A stretch of 37,393 nt of DNA from Candidatus Anadelfobacter sociabilis (GCF_021811825.1 NZ_JAJBJC010000003.1:1-37393); one strand, 5' to 3'; counted from the first letter of the stretch, positions 27,692 through 36,559 are shown. A program made the numbers and translations. Notes: generated by a model from the letters alone, not told the origin.

Positions 27692-30181
27692 CTAATACTC
27701 TTCCTCATAAGAACTAATATCGTTTGCTATATTTGGCTCCACGTTATCGTTTGTATTAACATGATCTTTGTTGTTTGTATGTGGGATTTGCGTTTCTATA
27801 TTCTTTACATTCTTTATTCCATTTTCATCATTTTGTGTATCTGATTTATCATTCCTATCTCCATCATTGTTATGATTTTGACCTTCTTTATCTATTTCTT
27901 CTATGGAGGGGTTTGTTGAAATCATTAGCACTGAGCCATCATTTGCTTTTGCTATAGGACCATCATTTATATTTTTTAATACTTTAGTCATAAATTCCGT
28001 ATATATTGGCAAAGCCAAAGTTGCACCTACCTCGTTTTTTCCCAATGTTCTTGGAGTATCAAATCCTATATAGATCCCCACAGTCAAATCTCTGCTAAAA
28101 CCTATAAACCATGCATCGGTATTATTATTTGTAGTTCCAGTTTTGCCTCCCATAGTTTTTTTTACTGATCTAGCTCCTCTCCCCGTGCCTTCTAAAATAA
28201 CTTTCTTTAATGCATCTACTATCATTTCATTTGCATCATCTTGGATAATTTGTTCTCTAAGATAAGCTATGGTAGGTAATATACTTTCGTTTTTTTCTGT
28301 ATTTTTTGAAGAAATCCAAGTTTCACACCCATTACAAATAGCACTATCATCAGTATATATCAGATTTCCCTTTCTGTCATATATACTATCTATCATCAAT
28401 GGAATAGTTCTATAACCTCCGCTAGCAATAATATTATATGCATTCGTTATATTCATAAGTGTTGTCTCAAATGCACCTAGTGCAAATGAAAAGGCGGTTT
28501 TAGGTATTTTCTTATCATATATATTTAACTCTACGCTACGCTTAATCACTTTATCTATACCAACATTAAACATTAGTTTTATTGTAGGTATATTTAGAGA
28601 TTCGGCTAACGAAGTACTTAAATCAACCTCTCCCTTAAAATCCTCTTCAAAATTTTTTGGTGACCATAGTGGTAAATGCTCTCCTTGAAAAATTTTGATT
28701 GGAGCATCTAATACTCTACTTTGTGGTGTAAACCCATTTTCAAAAGCAGTTAGATAAACAAAAGTTTTAAACGCCGATCCTGGTTGTCTTTTAGCTTGTG
28801 TTGCTCTATTGAAGAAATTTTTAAAATTATAACCTCCAACCATTCCCAGGACTTTACCGGTTCTGGGTTGCAATATGATCATAGCACCATTAACATTTGG
28901 TATTTGTTCCAAAGCATAATATTTACTACCTTTCAAAGATGATACCAATATTACATCTCCATTGTTTAATATTTGTGATGGATCTTTAATTACAGACCCT
29001 ATGCGCTGATTGGAAAGGCACTTACGTGCCCATTTTAATTGCTCTAACGTAATATAACCTATGTGTTTGTTTTTAAACCCTATTTCAATCCACCGCTTCT
29101 CTACATTTAATACTACTGCAATATTATATTTTTCCCCACCATTTGGTATGGCAATAGATTCTAGTCTCTTATCCCACTTTCCATCGTTAATTTGTATATT
29201 TGTTAAGGCTCCGCGCCATCCATGTCTTTTATCGTAACTTAATATCCCATTGCGGAATGTGTCATCTGCTACTTTTTGTATGTTTTCATCCAAATTCACA
29301 TTTACTAAAAGCCCATGTTCATAGAGTGCATTTTCACCATACATAAGGATTATTTGTTGTTTCACCGCCTCCGAGTAAAACGTTTCACCATATCTTGTGG
29401 TATCGTCTTTCCTAATCAAAGCTATGGGTTGATTGCTATATATTATAAATTCTTTTTGAGAGATAAAATTTTCTTCTTGCATACGCTTTAAAACCCAATT
29501 TCTCCTATCTTTAGCTTTTTGATAATTTTTAAATGGATTAAGTGTAGATGGTGCTTTAAGAAGAGCTGCTAATAATGCAGCATCAGCAACCGTTAACTCG
29601 TTAACCTCCTTATCAAAATAATTCTGCGATGCGACATAAATGCCATATGAATTATTACCGAAAAATATTTCATTTAGGTATAATTCCAATATACGCTCTT
29701 TTGAATAAATTTTGCTAATACGATATGCTAAAACAGCTTCTTTTATCTTTCTTGACACCGTACGCTCATTACCTAGTAAAAATGATTTTACTACTTGCTG
29801 CGTAATAGTAGAGCCACCTATAACACGCTTTCCATCTAATATATTTGCTATATTTTGTAAAAATGCCCTTGCCAGCCCCCAAAAATCTATACCTTGATGT
29901 TCAAAAAAATGCTGATCTTCTGCAGCTAAAAATGCCTTAATTACAATATCTGGAATTTCGTGATATTTGATTAATACTCGTTTTTCATTTGCATATTCAG
30001 AAATAACCTCACCATTATTTGCATAAAATCTAGTTATTGTTGGTGGATCATAGTTTTTTAGTTGCTCGTAACTTGGCAAATCTGAAGTAATGTTTATGAA
30101 TATTAAAACTCCACCTATTATAAAGATAGTACTTAATGTGATAAAAGTTGACAGAATAGAAGTAAATTTTTTTAATTTCAT
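27692..30181 (-). CDS. mrcA: Class A penicillin-binding protein 1a
   Basis: Bifunctional inner-membrane enzyme that polymerises glycan strands and cross-links peptides. The 829 residues have one N-terminal membrane anchor (about 9-31), a GT51 domain with catalytic Glu88 in AAEDQHFFEHQG and GGSTITQQ near 122, and a transpeptidase domain with Ser469-x-x-Lys472 (GSAFK), SLN (528-530) and KTG (680-682). All catalytic motifs are intact. The C-terminal tail (about 760-829) is low-complexity, rich in Asn, Asp and Glu, and presumably periplasmic and disordered. Presence of PBP1a implies that the organism can make peptidoglycan. It is upstream of kbl-tdh on the same strand, but a functional link is not evident. 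Confidence 0.96.
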   Translation of the reverse strand: MKLKKFTSILSTFITLSTIFIIGGVLIFINITSDLPSYEQLKNYDPPTITRFYANNGEVISEYANEKRVLIKYHEIPDIVIKAFLAAEDQHFFEHQGIDFWGLARAFLQNIANILDGKRVIGGSTITQQVVKSFLLGNERTVSRKIKEAVLAYRISKIYSKERILELYLNEIFFGNNSYGIYVASQNYFDKEVNELTVADAALLAALLKAPSTLNPFKNYQKAKDRRNWVLKRMQEENFISQKEFIIYSNQPIALIRKDDTTRYGETFYSEAVKQQIILMYGENALYEHGLLVNVNLDENIQKVADDTFRNGILSYDKRHGWRGALTNIQINDGKWDKRLESIAIPNGGEKYNIAVVLNVEKRWIEIGFKNKHIGYITLEQLKWARKCLSNQRIGSVIKDPSQILNNGDVILVSSLKGSKYYALEQIPNVNGAMIILQPRTGKVLGMVGGYNFKNFFNRATQAKRQPGSAFKTFVYLTAFENGFTPQSRVLDAPIKIFQGEHLPLWSPKNFEEDFKGEVDLSTSLAESLNIPTIKLMFNVGIDKVIKRSVELNIYDKKIPKTAFSFALGAFETTLMNITNAYNIIASGGYRTIPLMIDSIYDRKGNLIYTDDSAICNGCETWISSKNTEKNESILPTIAYLREQIIQDDANEMIVDALKKVILEGTGRGARSVKKTMGGKTGTTNNNTDAWFIGFSRDLTVGIYIGFDTPRTLGKNEVGATLALPIYTEFMTKVLKNINDGPIAKANDGSVLMISTNPSIEEIDKEGQNHNNDGDRNDKSDTQNDENGIKNVKNIETQIPHTNNKDHVNTNDNVEPNIANDISSYEEEY

Positions 30182-30950
30182 GATATATCAGTAAATGCGT
30201 TCCGTATGATAACTAAGTTTTATATATTTTTTGATGATTGTTGAATATGGTTTTTTATATGATTTTGCATTAATCGCAATAAATAACTTATATTATGTAT
30301 ATATTATGTATAATTAGAAAAATTACTAACAAAAGATAGTTTGATATTTTTTATTATAATGAGTATGAAAAAGCAATCAATATACATAACCTAGGGATAG
30401 GGATATAAGTAATACTTAACTAAACACATGTACCAATTTGTATGGTGATTCAATAAATGAAAGAGTTGTGAACATACGTGATAAAGATATAAATTATATA
30501 AGAAATCTTGAAATTCAATCTCTAGAATCTATCACTCACTGATACTCGAATTAATTTCTTTAAACAAAAAAATTTTACCACTAGCAAGAAAAAAATAACC
30601 TCATAGATTATGTAAATGAAACATAAAAATTACAATTACCTCAAACTACTAAACAATGGTATAGATCTAAAAACCTAATTCTTAAAATAACTTTTTTTAG
30701 ATTTATTAAATAAATTATCAATTTTAAGAAGTTATATCAAATCTACACATTTTCAAAGGCTAATAGTGTATTAGAATATTTTATATTCTTCAATATTATA
30801 TTGTATTATATCTGTTTCCTAAAATAATTTATTAGTGTGGTTTATTGTATCTTGATTTAGTGAAATTAACAACTATAAAGTTATGTAGTTAAAAAACTAC
30901 TTGCAAATATAACTTATCAACATTATATATTTATGGGGAATTGTTATTAT
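30182..30950. other. Long AT-rich gap upstream of tRNA-Gln
   Basis: 769 bp without a supported gene. It holds an 11-bp tandem duplication of TATATTATGTA (30289-30310), a start-less open stretch at 30420-30540 with protein-like composition (see separate entry), a perfect hairpin GTAGTT-AAAA-AACTAC near 30884-30900 and a DnaA-box-like TTATCAACA (30914-30922). It must contain the mrcA and tRNA promoters. Confidence 0.5.
30420..30540 (+). pseudogene. Possible gene fragment of unknown origin
   Basis: A 40-codon open stretch, bounded by stops, that includes GDSINERVVNIRDKDINYIR and then NLEIQSLESITH. The composition, with alternating charged and hydrophobic residues and no homopolymer bias, looks coding rather than random, but there is no start codon and no recognised family. 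Further short protein-like pieces follow in other frames. Could be the stump of a dead gene. Confidence 0.2.
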
Positions 30951-31025
30951 TGGGGTATAGCCAAGTGGTAAGGCACTGGTTTTTGGTATCAGCATTCGGT
31001 GGTTCGAATCCATCTACCCCAGCCA
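30951..31025 (+). tRNA. trnQ-UUG: tRNA-Gln (anticodon UUG), CCA encoded
   Basis: A complete cloverleaf. Acceptor stem TGGGGTA (30951-30957) pairs with TACCCCA (31015-31021); discriminator G, then encoded CCA (31023-31025). The D arm is AGCC...GGCA, and the anticodon stem CTGGT/ATCAG (one G-U pair) holds loop TTTTGGT with anticodon TTG. The T arm GGTGG/CCATC holds TTCGAAT. The sequence is very close to E. coli tRNA-Gln in the acceptor. In organisms lacking GlnRS this tRNA is first charged with Glu by a GluRS and then amidated by GatCAB; the two gltX genes in this window fit that. A possible hairpin (31031-31054, GTGCAT/ATGCAC) follows. Confidence 0.97.
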
Positions 31026-31425
31026 TCCTAAGCGTGCATCATTTATTGCATGCACATCTTGTGTTCGAACACCACCATCATAATACACAGCGATTATTTG
31101 TACTGTGGTTTTGTATTTATCATCATATTAGCGAGATATATTGTTATATGTCTTTGTCTATTAACAATATATTTATATCAGTAATATATTATACTTTATT
31201 ATATATAGTATGTTGTTTATCAACATATGGTGATGAGCGGGCGTTATAAATAGATATATTGGTATTGTCGTATGTTTACAATATTAAAATTTCCCCAAAA
31301 AGACTTAATTTTAGATAAATGTACTGTATAGTATAGCTATTATACGTTATATAGATAGTTTTGTAACATCTATATAGATATATAGAAAGTCAATGTTTCA
31401 CGTGAAACACACGATGTGTAAATCT
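31026..31425. other. Gap between tRNA-Gln and mnmG, containing parS
   Basis: 400 bp. It starts with an imperfect hairpin at 31031-31054 that may end or process the tRNA transcript. A 33-codon ATG frame at 31148-31249 (hydrophobic middle, plus strand) has no ribosome site or homology and is not called. A DnaA-box-like TTATCAACA lies at 31217-31225. The parS palindrome is at 31394-31409. rsmG (gidB), parA and parB, which often follow mnmG, are absent. Confidence 0.55.
31394..31409. promoter_or_regulatory. parS: parS centromere site (ParB-binding palindrome)
   Basis: TGTTTCACGTGAAACA is a perfect 16-bp palindrome identical to the well-known chromosomal parS consensus bound by ParB/Spo0J in Bacillus and Caulobacter. 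It lies 16 bp past the mnmG stop codon, outside any gene. No T-run follows on either strand, so it is not a terminator. ParB loaded here would spread and recruit SMC and ParA for chromosome segregation. parS sites normally sit near the replication origin, so this window is probably origin-proximal. Confidence 0.85.
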
Positions 31426-33294
31426 TTAATTTTGTTTTGCATCATTTTTTATTTTACGAAGAAATAGTTTTATTGCTATTATTGTTGTGGGTGTGAGACC
31501 TTGTATATTTCTTAAATCACCAATGGTTTTTGGTTTTATTTTTTTTAATTTTTCCTTCATTTCATTAGAAAGTGCTAAAATTTTTTCAAAATCTATATTT
31601 TCTGGAATGATATCTTTTGCATCAGATAATAATTCTTTTATATCTTGTCCATGTCTTTTTATATAATTATTATATATTGACTCTATACGTAATTTTTCTA
31701 GAATTTTATCGTCAAAATGGTTAATTTGAGAAATAATTGTCTTCAATTTTACAATATCAATTTTTGTTACAGCTAATAATTCATATAGAGATTTCACTCG
31801 ATTGTTATTTTGTAGTTGATTTGGTACAATTTCTTTTGCTATTTTATGTGAGATTTTTATTTTATGTGCAATTTCACGCAGTTCTTCTAATGCTTTTTTG
31901 TTTCTTGTAAATATATCAATTCTTTCATTGTCAATTAGCCCAATTTCTATTGCTTTTTTTGTTAATCTCAAATCAACATTATCTGGACGTAAGAAAATTC
32001 TATGTTCCGCTCTGGAAGTCATCATTCTATATGGTTCAGATGTCCCGTATTTTGTTAGATCGTCTATCATTACACCTATATATGACTCTGCTCTATTTAG
32101 TATAAATTGTTTGTTTTCTTGTGAAAATACTGCGTTTATTCCAGCTATCATACCAAGTCCAGCAGCTTCTTCATAGCCAGTAGTTCCAATTATTTGACCA
32201 GCAACAAAAAGACCAGCTATTTTTTTTAGTTCTAAAGTTGGTTTTAGTCCTTTTGGATCGATAAAATCATACTCTACAAGATACCCATTTCTTACAAGAA
32301 CAACATTTTCTAGCCCTCGTATTGTTTTTAAAAAAGAAAGTTGTACTTCTTTTGGCATAGATGTTGATATTCCGTTTGGATATATCAGGTCTGAATTGAG
32401 ACCCTCTGGTTCAAGAAATATTTGATGAGAATCTTTATTACTAAATTTTTTAATTTTGTCTTCTATTGATGGACAATATCTAGGTCCAGACGACATAACT
32501 TCTCCAGAAAGCAATGGAGACAGGTGGGCGTTGTTAACTATTATATCATGACTTTCTCTCGTAGTATTAGTTATAAAACAGCTGACTTGTTTTTGTTGTA
32601 TTTTCTTTGTAAGTTGAGAAAAGAAATATGAAACCTCATCACTTTTTTGTTCTTCTAAAATGCTCCAATTTATGCTAGATGCTAGTAATCTTGGAGGGGT
32701 ACCAGTTTTTAATCTTCCTAATTGTATATCTAATTTTTTTATAGCTTGCGCTAAATCTGTGCTAGATTTTTCACCAAATCTCCCACCTATTTTTTGAGAC
32801 TTACCTATTCGCATTATAGAATTTAAAAAAGTTCCGGTAGTGAGAATAATTGATCTAGCACATATATCACCTTTTGATGATTTTACTCCTATTATTTTAT
32901 TAAAATTGCTATCTAGTAAAATATCATATACTTCAGCAATAATGATAGAGATATTGTTATCAGATTCTATATATTGTCTAACAAAGCTTTTATATAATGC
33001 TCTGTCTATTTGTGCTCGCAATCCCCATACAGCTGGTCCTTTGCTGTGATTTAAGATTTTAAAATGGATTCCAGAATAATCTGCTGCAACGCCCATCATT
33101 CCTCCCATCGCATCTACTTCTTGTACTATATTTCCTTTTGCTATTCCTCCGATAGATGGATTACATGACATTTCTCCTAAATTCTCTAAGTCAAATGTTA
33201 TAAGACATACATTTGCACCTAATCTAGAAGCTGCAGTAGCTGCTTCACATCCAGCGTGTCCTCCACCTACAACTATTACATCAAATTTCTTCAT
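31426..33294 (-). CDS. mnmG: tRNA uridine-5-carboxymethylaminomethyl modification enzyme MnmG (GidA)
   Basis: FAD protein that with MnmE installs the cmnm5 group on U34 of several tRNAs, including tRNA-Gln(UUG), which is encoded 400 bp away. The 622 residues contain the FAD dinucleotide motif GGGHAGCEAA (10-19), MSCNPSIGGIAKGNIVQEVDAMGG, the conserved PEGLNSDLIYPNGIS, GTTGYEEAAGLGMIAGINA and TSRAEHRIFLRPDNVDLRLT, and the C-terminal helical domain that binds MnmE. Length is standard. ATG start without a Shine-Dalgarno sequence. Many bacteria have rsmG, parA and parB directly downstream; here only a parS site is found there. Confidence 0.96.
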   Translation of the reverse strand: MKKFDVIVVGGGHAGCEAATAASRLGANVCLITFDLENLGEMSCNPSIGGIAKGNIVQEVDAMGGMMGVAADYSGIHFKILNHSKGPAVWGLRAQIDRALYKSFVRQYIESDNNISIIIAEVYDILLDSNFNKIIGVKSSKGDICARSIILTTGTFLNSIMRIGKSQKIGGRFGEKSSTDLAQAIKKLDIQLGRLKTGTPPRLLASSINWSILEEQKSDEVSYFFSQLTKKIQQKQVSCFITNTTRESHDIIVNNAHLSPLLSGEVMSSGPRYCPSIEDKIKKFSNKDSHQIFLEPEGLNSDLIYPNGISTSMPKEVQLSFLKTIRGLENVVLVRNGYLVEYDFIDPKGLKPTLELKKIAGLFVAGQIIGTTGYEEAAGLGMIAGINAVFSQENKQFILNRAESYIGVMIDDLTKYGTSEPYRMMTSRAEHRIFLRPDNVDLRLTKKAIEIGLIDNERIDIFTRNKKALEELREIAHKIKISHKIAKEIVPNQLQNNNRVKSLYELLAVTKIDIVKLKTIISQINHFDDKILEKLRIESIYNNYIKRHGQDIKELLSDAKDIIPENIDFEKILALSNEMKEKLKKIKPKTIGDLRNIQGLTPTTIIAIKLFLRKIKNDAKQN

Positions 33295-33864
33295 GATTGT
33301 CGTATTTTTTATTATTTGTTGTGTAATGATTGAATTACGAATTTAAATTATGATTTATGTATTGTTTTATAATACGAACAGAAGGATATGACAATCTCAG
33401 TAATAATATTTTATTTTTTTGCTTATCACTTTAGATAAAAGGGTTGAGGATATGGATAGCTTTGTTGAGTGTGGATTGATACACATATTACCTAATGACT
33501 CAAAAGAATGAGTAACATATGCTGGTTTGTAGAGATATCAAATTGAATTACTTATTACTATGAGATTGAAAATTCTAAATAGTAATCATCTAGATTGTGA
33601 GTGGTTATGATAATAATATAGTTTGATGTAAATATTCTCTCTTACAAGTGAGGGGGTATTTTTTGAATTTTCTGCATAGTGTATTATTTATAAAGATGTC
33701 TTAAGATAATGGCGTTGATAATAGCATTAAATACAATCTTCTAATGGGATGATATTAATTAGAAGAGAAATTGAGGATATCATTTATGAAAAACCGAAAA
33801 AGTCAGGTGTAGTGCTATTTTTATCTACAACTACTACACCATTCTAGCATAACAAGATTCAATC
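33295..33864. other. Non-coding gap between adk and mnmG
   Basis: 570 bp with no supported gene. The motif GTGAGGGGG near 33648 is shared with the left edge of the IS5-family remnant near 24258 and may mark an old IS end. The left edge holds the putative adk terminator. No conserved RNA seen. Confidence 0.4.
33795..33840 (-). terminator. Putative intrinsic terminator of the adenylate kinase gene
   Basis: GGTGTAGT (33806-33813) pairs exactly with ACTACACC (33833-33840). Read on the minus strand, the hairpin starts 25 bases after the adk stop and is followed by TGACTTTTTCGGTTTTT. Stem quality and the T-rich tail make this the best terminator candidate in the window; the loop (19 bases) is long. 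Confidence 0.5.
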
Positions 33865-34779
33865 TTAGTTTACCGCCTTCTGAGATTTTTTATCTCTAAT
33901 TTTTTCTATAGATTCCAATACAATACTATGAATTTTTTCAATACCAAGAGTGGATGTATTAACAAAAATTATATTATCGTGTGTATTGTTTCGATAAAAT
34001 TTAATGACGGGTTTAGTCTGTTTTTTGTAGATTTTAATACGTTTGTGTAATGTCTCAACAGAATCGTCGGCTCTGACTTCTTCTTTGCCAGTGCAGCCTT
34101 TAATGCTAATCTCGTTATCATTCAATTTTATTTTACCTAAATTATGATTAGCACAATCTATGCGATTTTTTAATCTATCTAATATTACCTTTTCTTTTGC
34201 ATTTAAAACAATAATTATAGGTTTTGCATTAGCATTTTCTTTTGACAATATATTCTCCAATGCTTGCGCTTGTCCTATAGTTCTTGGGTATCCGTCTAAA
34301 ATAAACCCATAACGACAGTCCTCTTCTTTAATACGATGTTCAACTAATTGATTTACTATTTCTTCATTAACAAGCTTTCCACTTTTTACTGTCATAGATA
34401 ATTTCTTCTCTACTGAATTTTCTTTAGAATCGGTAGTTGCTTTTTTTAAGCTATCTCTTATAAGTTGCCCCGTAGATATTTGTGGTATCCCGTATTCTTT
34501 CTCTATAAACCTAGCTACTGTACCTTTACCAGAAGCGGGAGGACCCATTAATACCAGTATTAGTTTTTCATTATCTTTTATAGGTTTTTGTTTAAGTAGA
34601 TGAGAATTTTCTGTCTTATTATTGTTTATAGTAGAATATGGATCTTGTGCATGTGCAATACCATGACTTAACATATAATGTGCTATCAAAATCACTCCAG
34701 CAGAAATATATACCCCGTAGGAATATATCTTGTTTTGTACAATACTTCCAATTTTTACTCGATTTAGAGATGTAAACAT
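33865..34779 (-). CDS. Adenylate kinase with an N-terminal signal peptide (probably exported)
   Basis: Adenylate kinase (ATP + AMP to 2 ADP). Start: the ATG at 34779 has AAGGA seven bases upstream, better than the ATG at 34794 or a TTG at 34812. The 304-residue protein has about 70 residues before the kinase core. They form a signal peptide: Lys/Arg-containing N-region, hydrophobic stretch (about 22-40, YGVYISAGVILIAHYMLSHG), then AHA followed by Gln-Asp, a good signal-peptidase I site after residue 44. A polar linker follows. The core is intact: P-loop GPPASGKGT (79-87), QISTGQLIRDSL (Asp of STGD is Gln), ILDGYPRTIGQAQAL, and RADD, HKR and QT in the LID/core. The LID keeps two Cys about 20 residues apart, not a zinc-finger set. 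Cytoplasmic Adk normally starts at the P-loop, so this may be a second, periplasmic paralogue. Confidence 0.9.
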   Translation of the reverse strand: MFTSLNRVKIGSIVQNKIYSYGVYISAGVILIAHYMLSHGIAHAQDPYSTINNNKTENSHLLKQKPIKDNEKLILVLMGPPASGKGTVARFIEKEYGIPQISTGQLIRDSLKKATTDSKENSVEKKLSMTVKSGKLVNEEIVNQLVEHRIKEEDCRYGFILDGYPRTIGQAQALENILSKENANAKPIIIVLNAKEKVILDRLKNRIDCANHNLGKIKLNDNEISIKGCTGKEEVRADDSVETLHKRIKIYKKQTKPVIKFYRNNTHDNIIFVNTSTLGIEKIHSIVLESIEKIRDKKSQKAVN

Positions 34780-34787
34780 ATGGCTAT
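34768..34787 (-). promoter_or_regulatory. Shine-Dalgarno site that fixes the adenylate kinase start
   Basis: On the minus strand AAGGA lies seven bases before the ATG at 34779. Neither of the two upstream possible starts has such a site. The choice shortens the N-terminal region so that it reads as a normal signal peptide. Confidence 0.55.
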
Positions 34788-35239
34788 CCTTCATATTTAT
34801 ATATAAAAACAAAACACACGCACATTATAAAGTACAATATAAATAATATCTATACAAAAATTATATTTAATTAATATTAAATGCGGTGTATTTTTATTTG
34901 AGATGGGATGCTATATAAATGATAATAATCAACGCAAATATTAGTTATGATATGTGATGACATTTCAATATAGGGAATAATCGACAAGACTGGATATATC
35001 AAATATTTATTTGGAATAGGCGTTTCTTAGATAAGACTATGAATTTTCAATAAAACATAAATAAGTAGGTAATTTACCTAATTTTTATGTGATCTGATTA
35101 TCTGTACTTCTATTCATTTTGTATTTTTTACTATCACTTATAAAAATACATAGTTATACAAAGAGAGAATATTTAGTAACAATCATTAATCCCGCTTCTA
35201 GCACATTACATTATTATATAAATACGTGTGTGGTTGTAA
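34780..35239. other. Gap between nupC and the adenylate kinase gene
   Basis: 460 bp without a supported gene. It holds the TAGGTAA/TTACCTA hairpin at 35066-35080 and probably the adk promoter. Short protein-like pieces near 34960-35040 are broken by stops and were not called. Confidence 0.4.
35066..35086. terminator. Palindromic hairpin, possible nupC terminator
   Basis: TAGGTAA-T-TTACCTA, in practice a six-base stem with a three-base loop, followed on the plus strand by ATTTTT and on the minus strand by T-rich but interrupted sequence. It is about 160 bases beyond the nupC stop. Terminator or operator is undecided. Confidence 0.3.
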
Positions 35240-36559
35240 TTATGTTAATGCTCCTATCAGGCTAGCACACATGCAATTCGAAAATGTTCCAGCTAATACT
35301 GCCTTTGATCCAAGAACAATTACTTCACTACGTCTTTCTGGAATTACAACGCTATATATTCCTATTATTATCCCTATACTACCAAGATTCGCAAATCCAC
35401 ATAAAGCGTATAACACTATTAATCTTGAGTGTTCTGATAGTTGTGAGCCCATTTCGGCGAATTTAGTAAATGCTACTAACTCATTGGTGATTATCTTTGT
35501 TCCAATTAATCCACCAGCTAATTGAGCTTCTTCCCAAGGAATGCCTAACAAAAACATCAAAGGTGATATCAGAATTCCAAGTACCCTTTGTAAACTAATT
35601 GTTTCACCGTTATTAAATGGAATCAAATTTAAAATATTTTTTGGTATACAGCCCAAAATTTGGTCTACTATATCTATAAGCGCTATAAATCCTATAATCA
35701 TTATTATTATCATGATTACTACTTTTGCGCCATCAACTATACCACTAGAGATAGCGTCTAATGCGCTTTGTGTATGAGATAGTTCCATGTCGTTTGCTTC
35801 TGTTAGGTGCGCTCCAGATTTTGGTGGAATGATTATCATCGAAAGGGCTAAAGCAAGTGGAATATTAATTATTGCAGCGGTTATGATGTGACCTATAACG
35901 TTTGGTAATAATGATCCTACTATTATACTGTATATTACAAGCACAGAGCCTGCTGTACCTGCTGTACCACAAACCATAAGACTAAAAAGTTCGCTGCGAG
36001 AGAATTTACTGAGATACGGTTTTACAACTAATGGAGTTTCGCTCAGACCAGTAAATAGATTAGCAGAGACAGCAATACCTAGAGTACCGCCTATACGTAA
36101 GGCTTTATGAAAGAAAAATGAGAAAATATTGATAATAAACGGCAAGATTTTTAAGTAAGTAAGAAGATAGCTTATAGCTGAAATAACTATAATCATCGGA
36201 AGTCCTTGTGTGGCTAGTATAAAACCCAAGCCAGAATTTTGTGGTGGATTTGCAAGGCCACCAAAACATACAGCAACCGCTTTCGTAGTAGCTGTCCCCA
36301 CCGATTGCAAAGCACTATTAATACTACTAAATGCATCAACCACAGAAGGTATCTTTAATAAGCATATTGCTAGCACTATCTGCAATATAATGCACCTTAT
36401 AATATTTGAGTACTTTATATCAGATCTTTTTTCGCTTAAAATCCAAGCAACAAAAAAAAACACTAATCCTGATACAAACGGATATAAGAATCGAAATAAA
36501 TGTATGTTACTCATTGACAAATACAACATATAGATGTGAAGAACGCAAATCTCGTTCAT
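35240..36559 (-). CDS. nupC: NupC/CNT-family nucleoside transporter
   Basis: Concentrative nucleoside transporter that imports nucleosides with H+ or Na+. The 439 residues are strongly hydrophobic, with about ten membrane segments. CNT marks are AVCFGGLANPPQNSGLGFILATQGLPMIIVISA, the helix-hairpin region NLFTGLSETPLVVKPYLSKFSRSELFSLMVCGTAGTAGSVL (with the substrate-binding G-x-x-E-x-P), and the second repeat with LLGIPWEEAQLAGGLIGTKIITNELVAF and YALCGFANLGSIGI. The ATG at 36559 is open, but family alignment suggests the ATG at 36514 (MSNIHLF); neither has a ribosome site. It lies upstream of the exported adenylate kinase on the same strand, 460 bp apart, which suggests, but does not prove, a shared role in nucleotide scavenging. 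Confidence 0.92.
   Translation of the reverse strand: MNEICVLHIYMLYLSMSNIHLFRFLYPFVSGLVFFFVAWILSEKRSDIKYSNIIRCIILQIVLAICLLKIPSVVDAFSSINSALQSVGTATTKAVAVCFGGLANPPQNSGLGFILATQGLPMIIVISAISYLLTYLKILPFIINIFSFFFHKALRIGGTLGIAVSANLFTGLSETPLVVKPYLSKFSRSELFSLMVCGTAGTAGSVLVIYSIIVGSLLPNVIGHIITAAIINIPLALALSMIIIPPKSGAHLTEANDMELSHTQSALDAISSGIVDGAKVVIMIIIMIIGFIALIDIVDQILGCIPKNILNLIPFNNGETISLQRVLGILISPLMFLLGIPWEEAQLAGGLIGTKIITNELVAFTKFAEMGSQLSEHSRLIVLYALCGFANLGSIGIIIGIYSVVIPERRSEVIVLGSKAVLAGTFSNCMCASLIGALT

Noticed and set aside
30941-31249. 102-codon plus-strand ORF
   Set aside because: Its 5' half is the tRNA-Gln gene; the remaining 33-codon tail has no ribosome site or homology.
31394-31409. Reading the palindrome after mnmG as a terminator
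   Set aside because: No T-run on either strand, and the sequence is the exact parS consensus.
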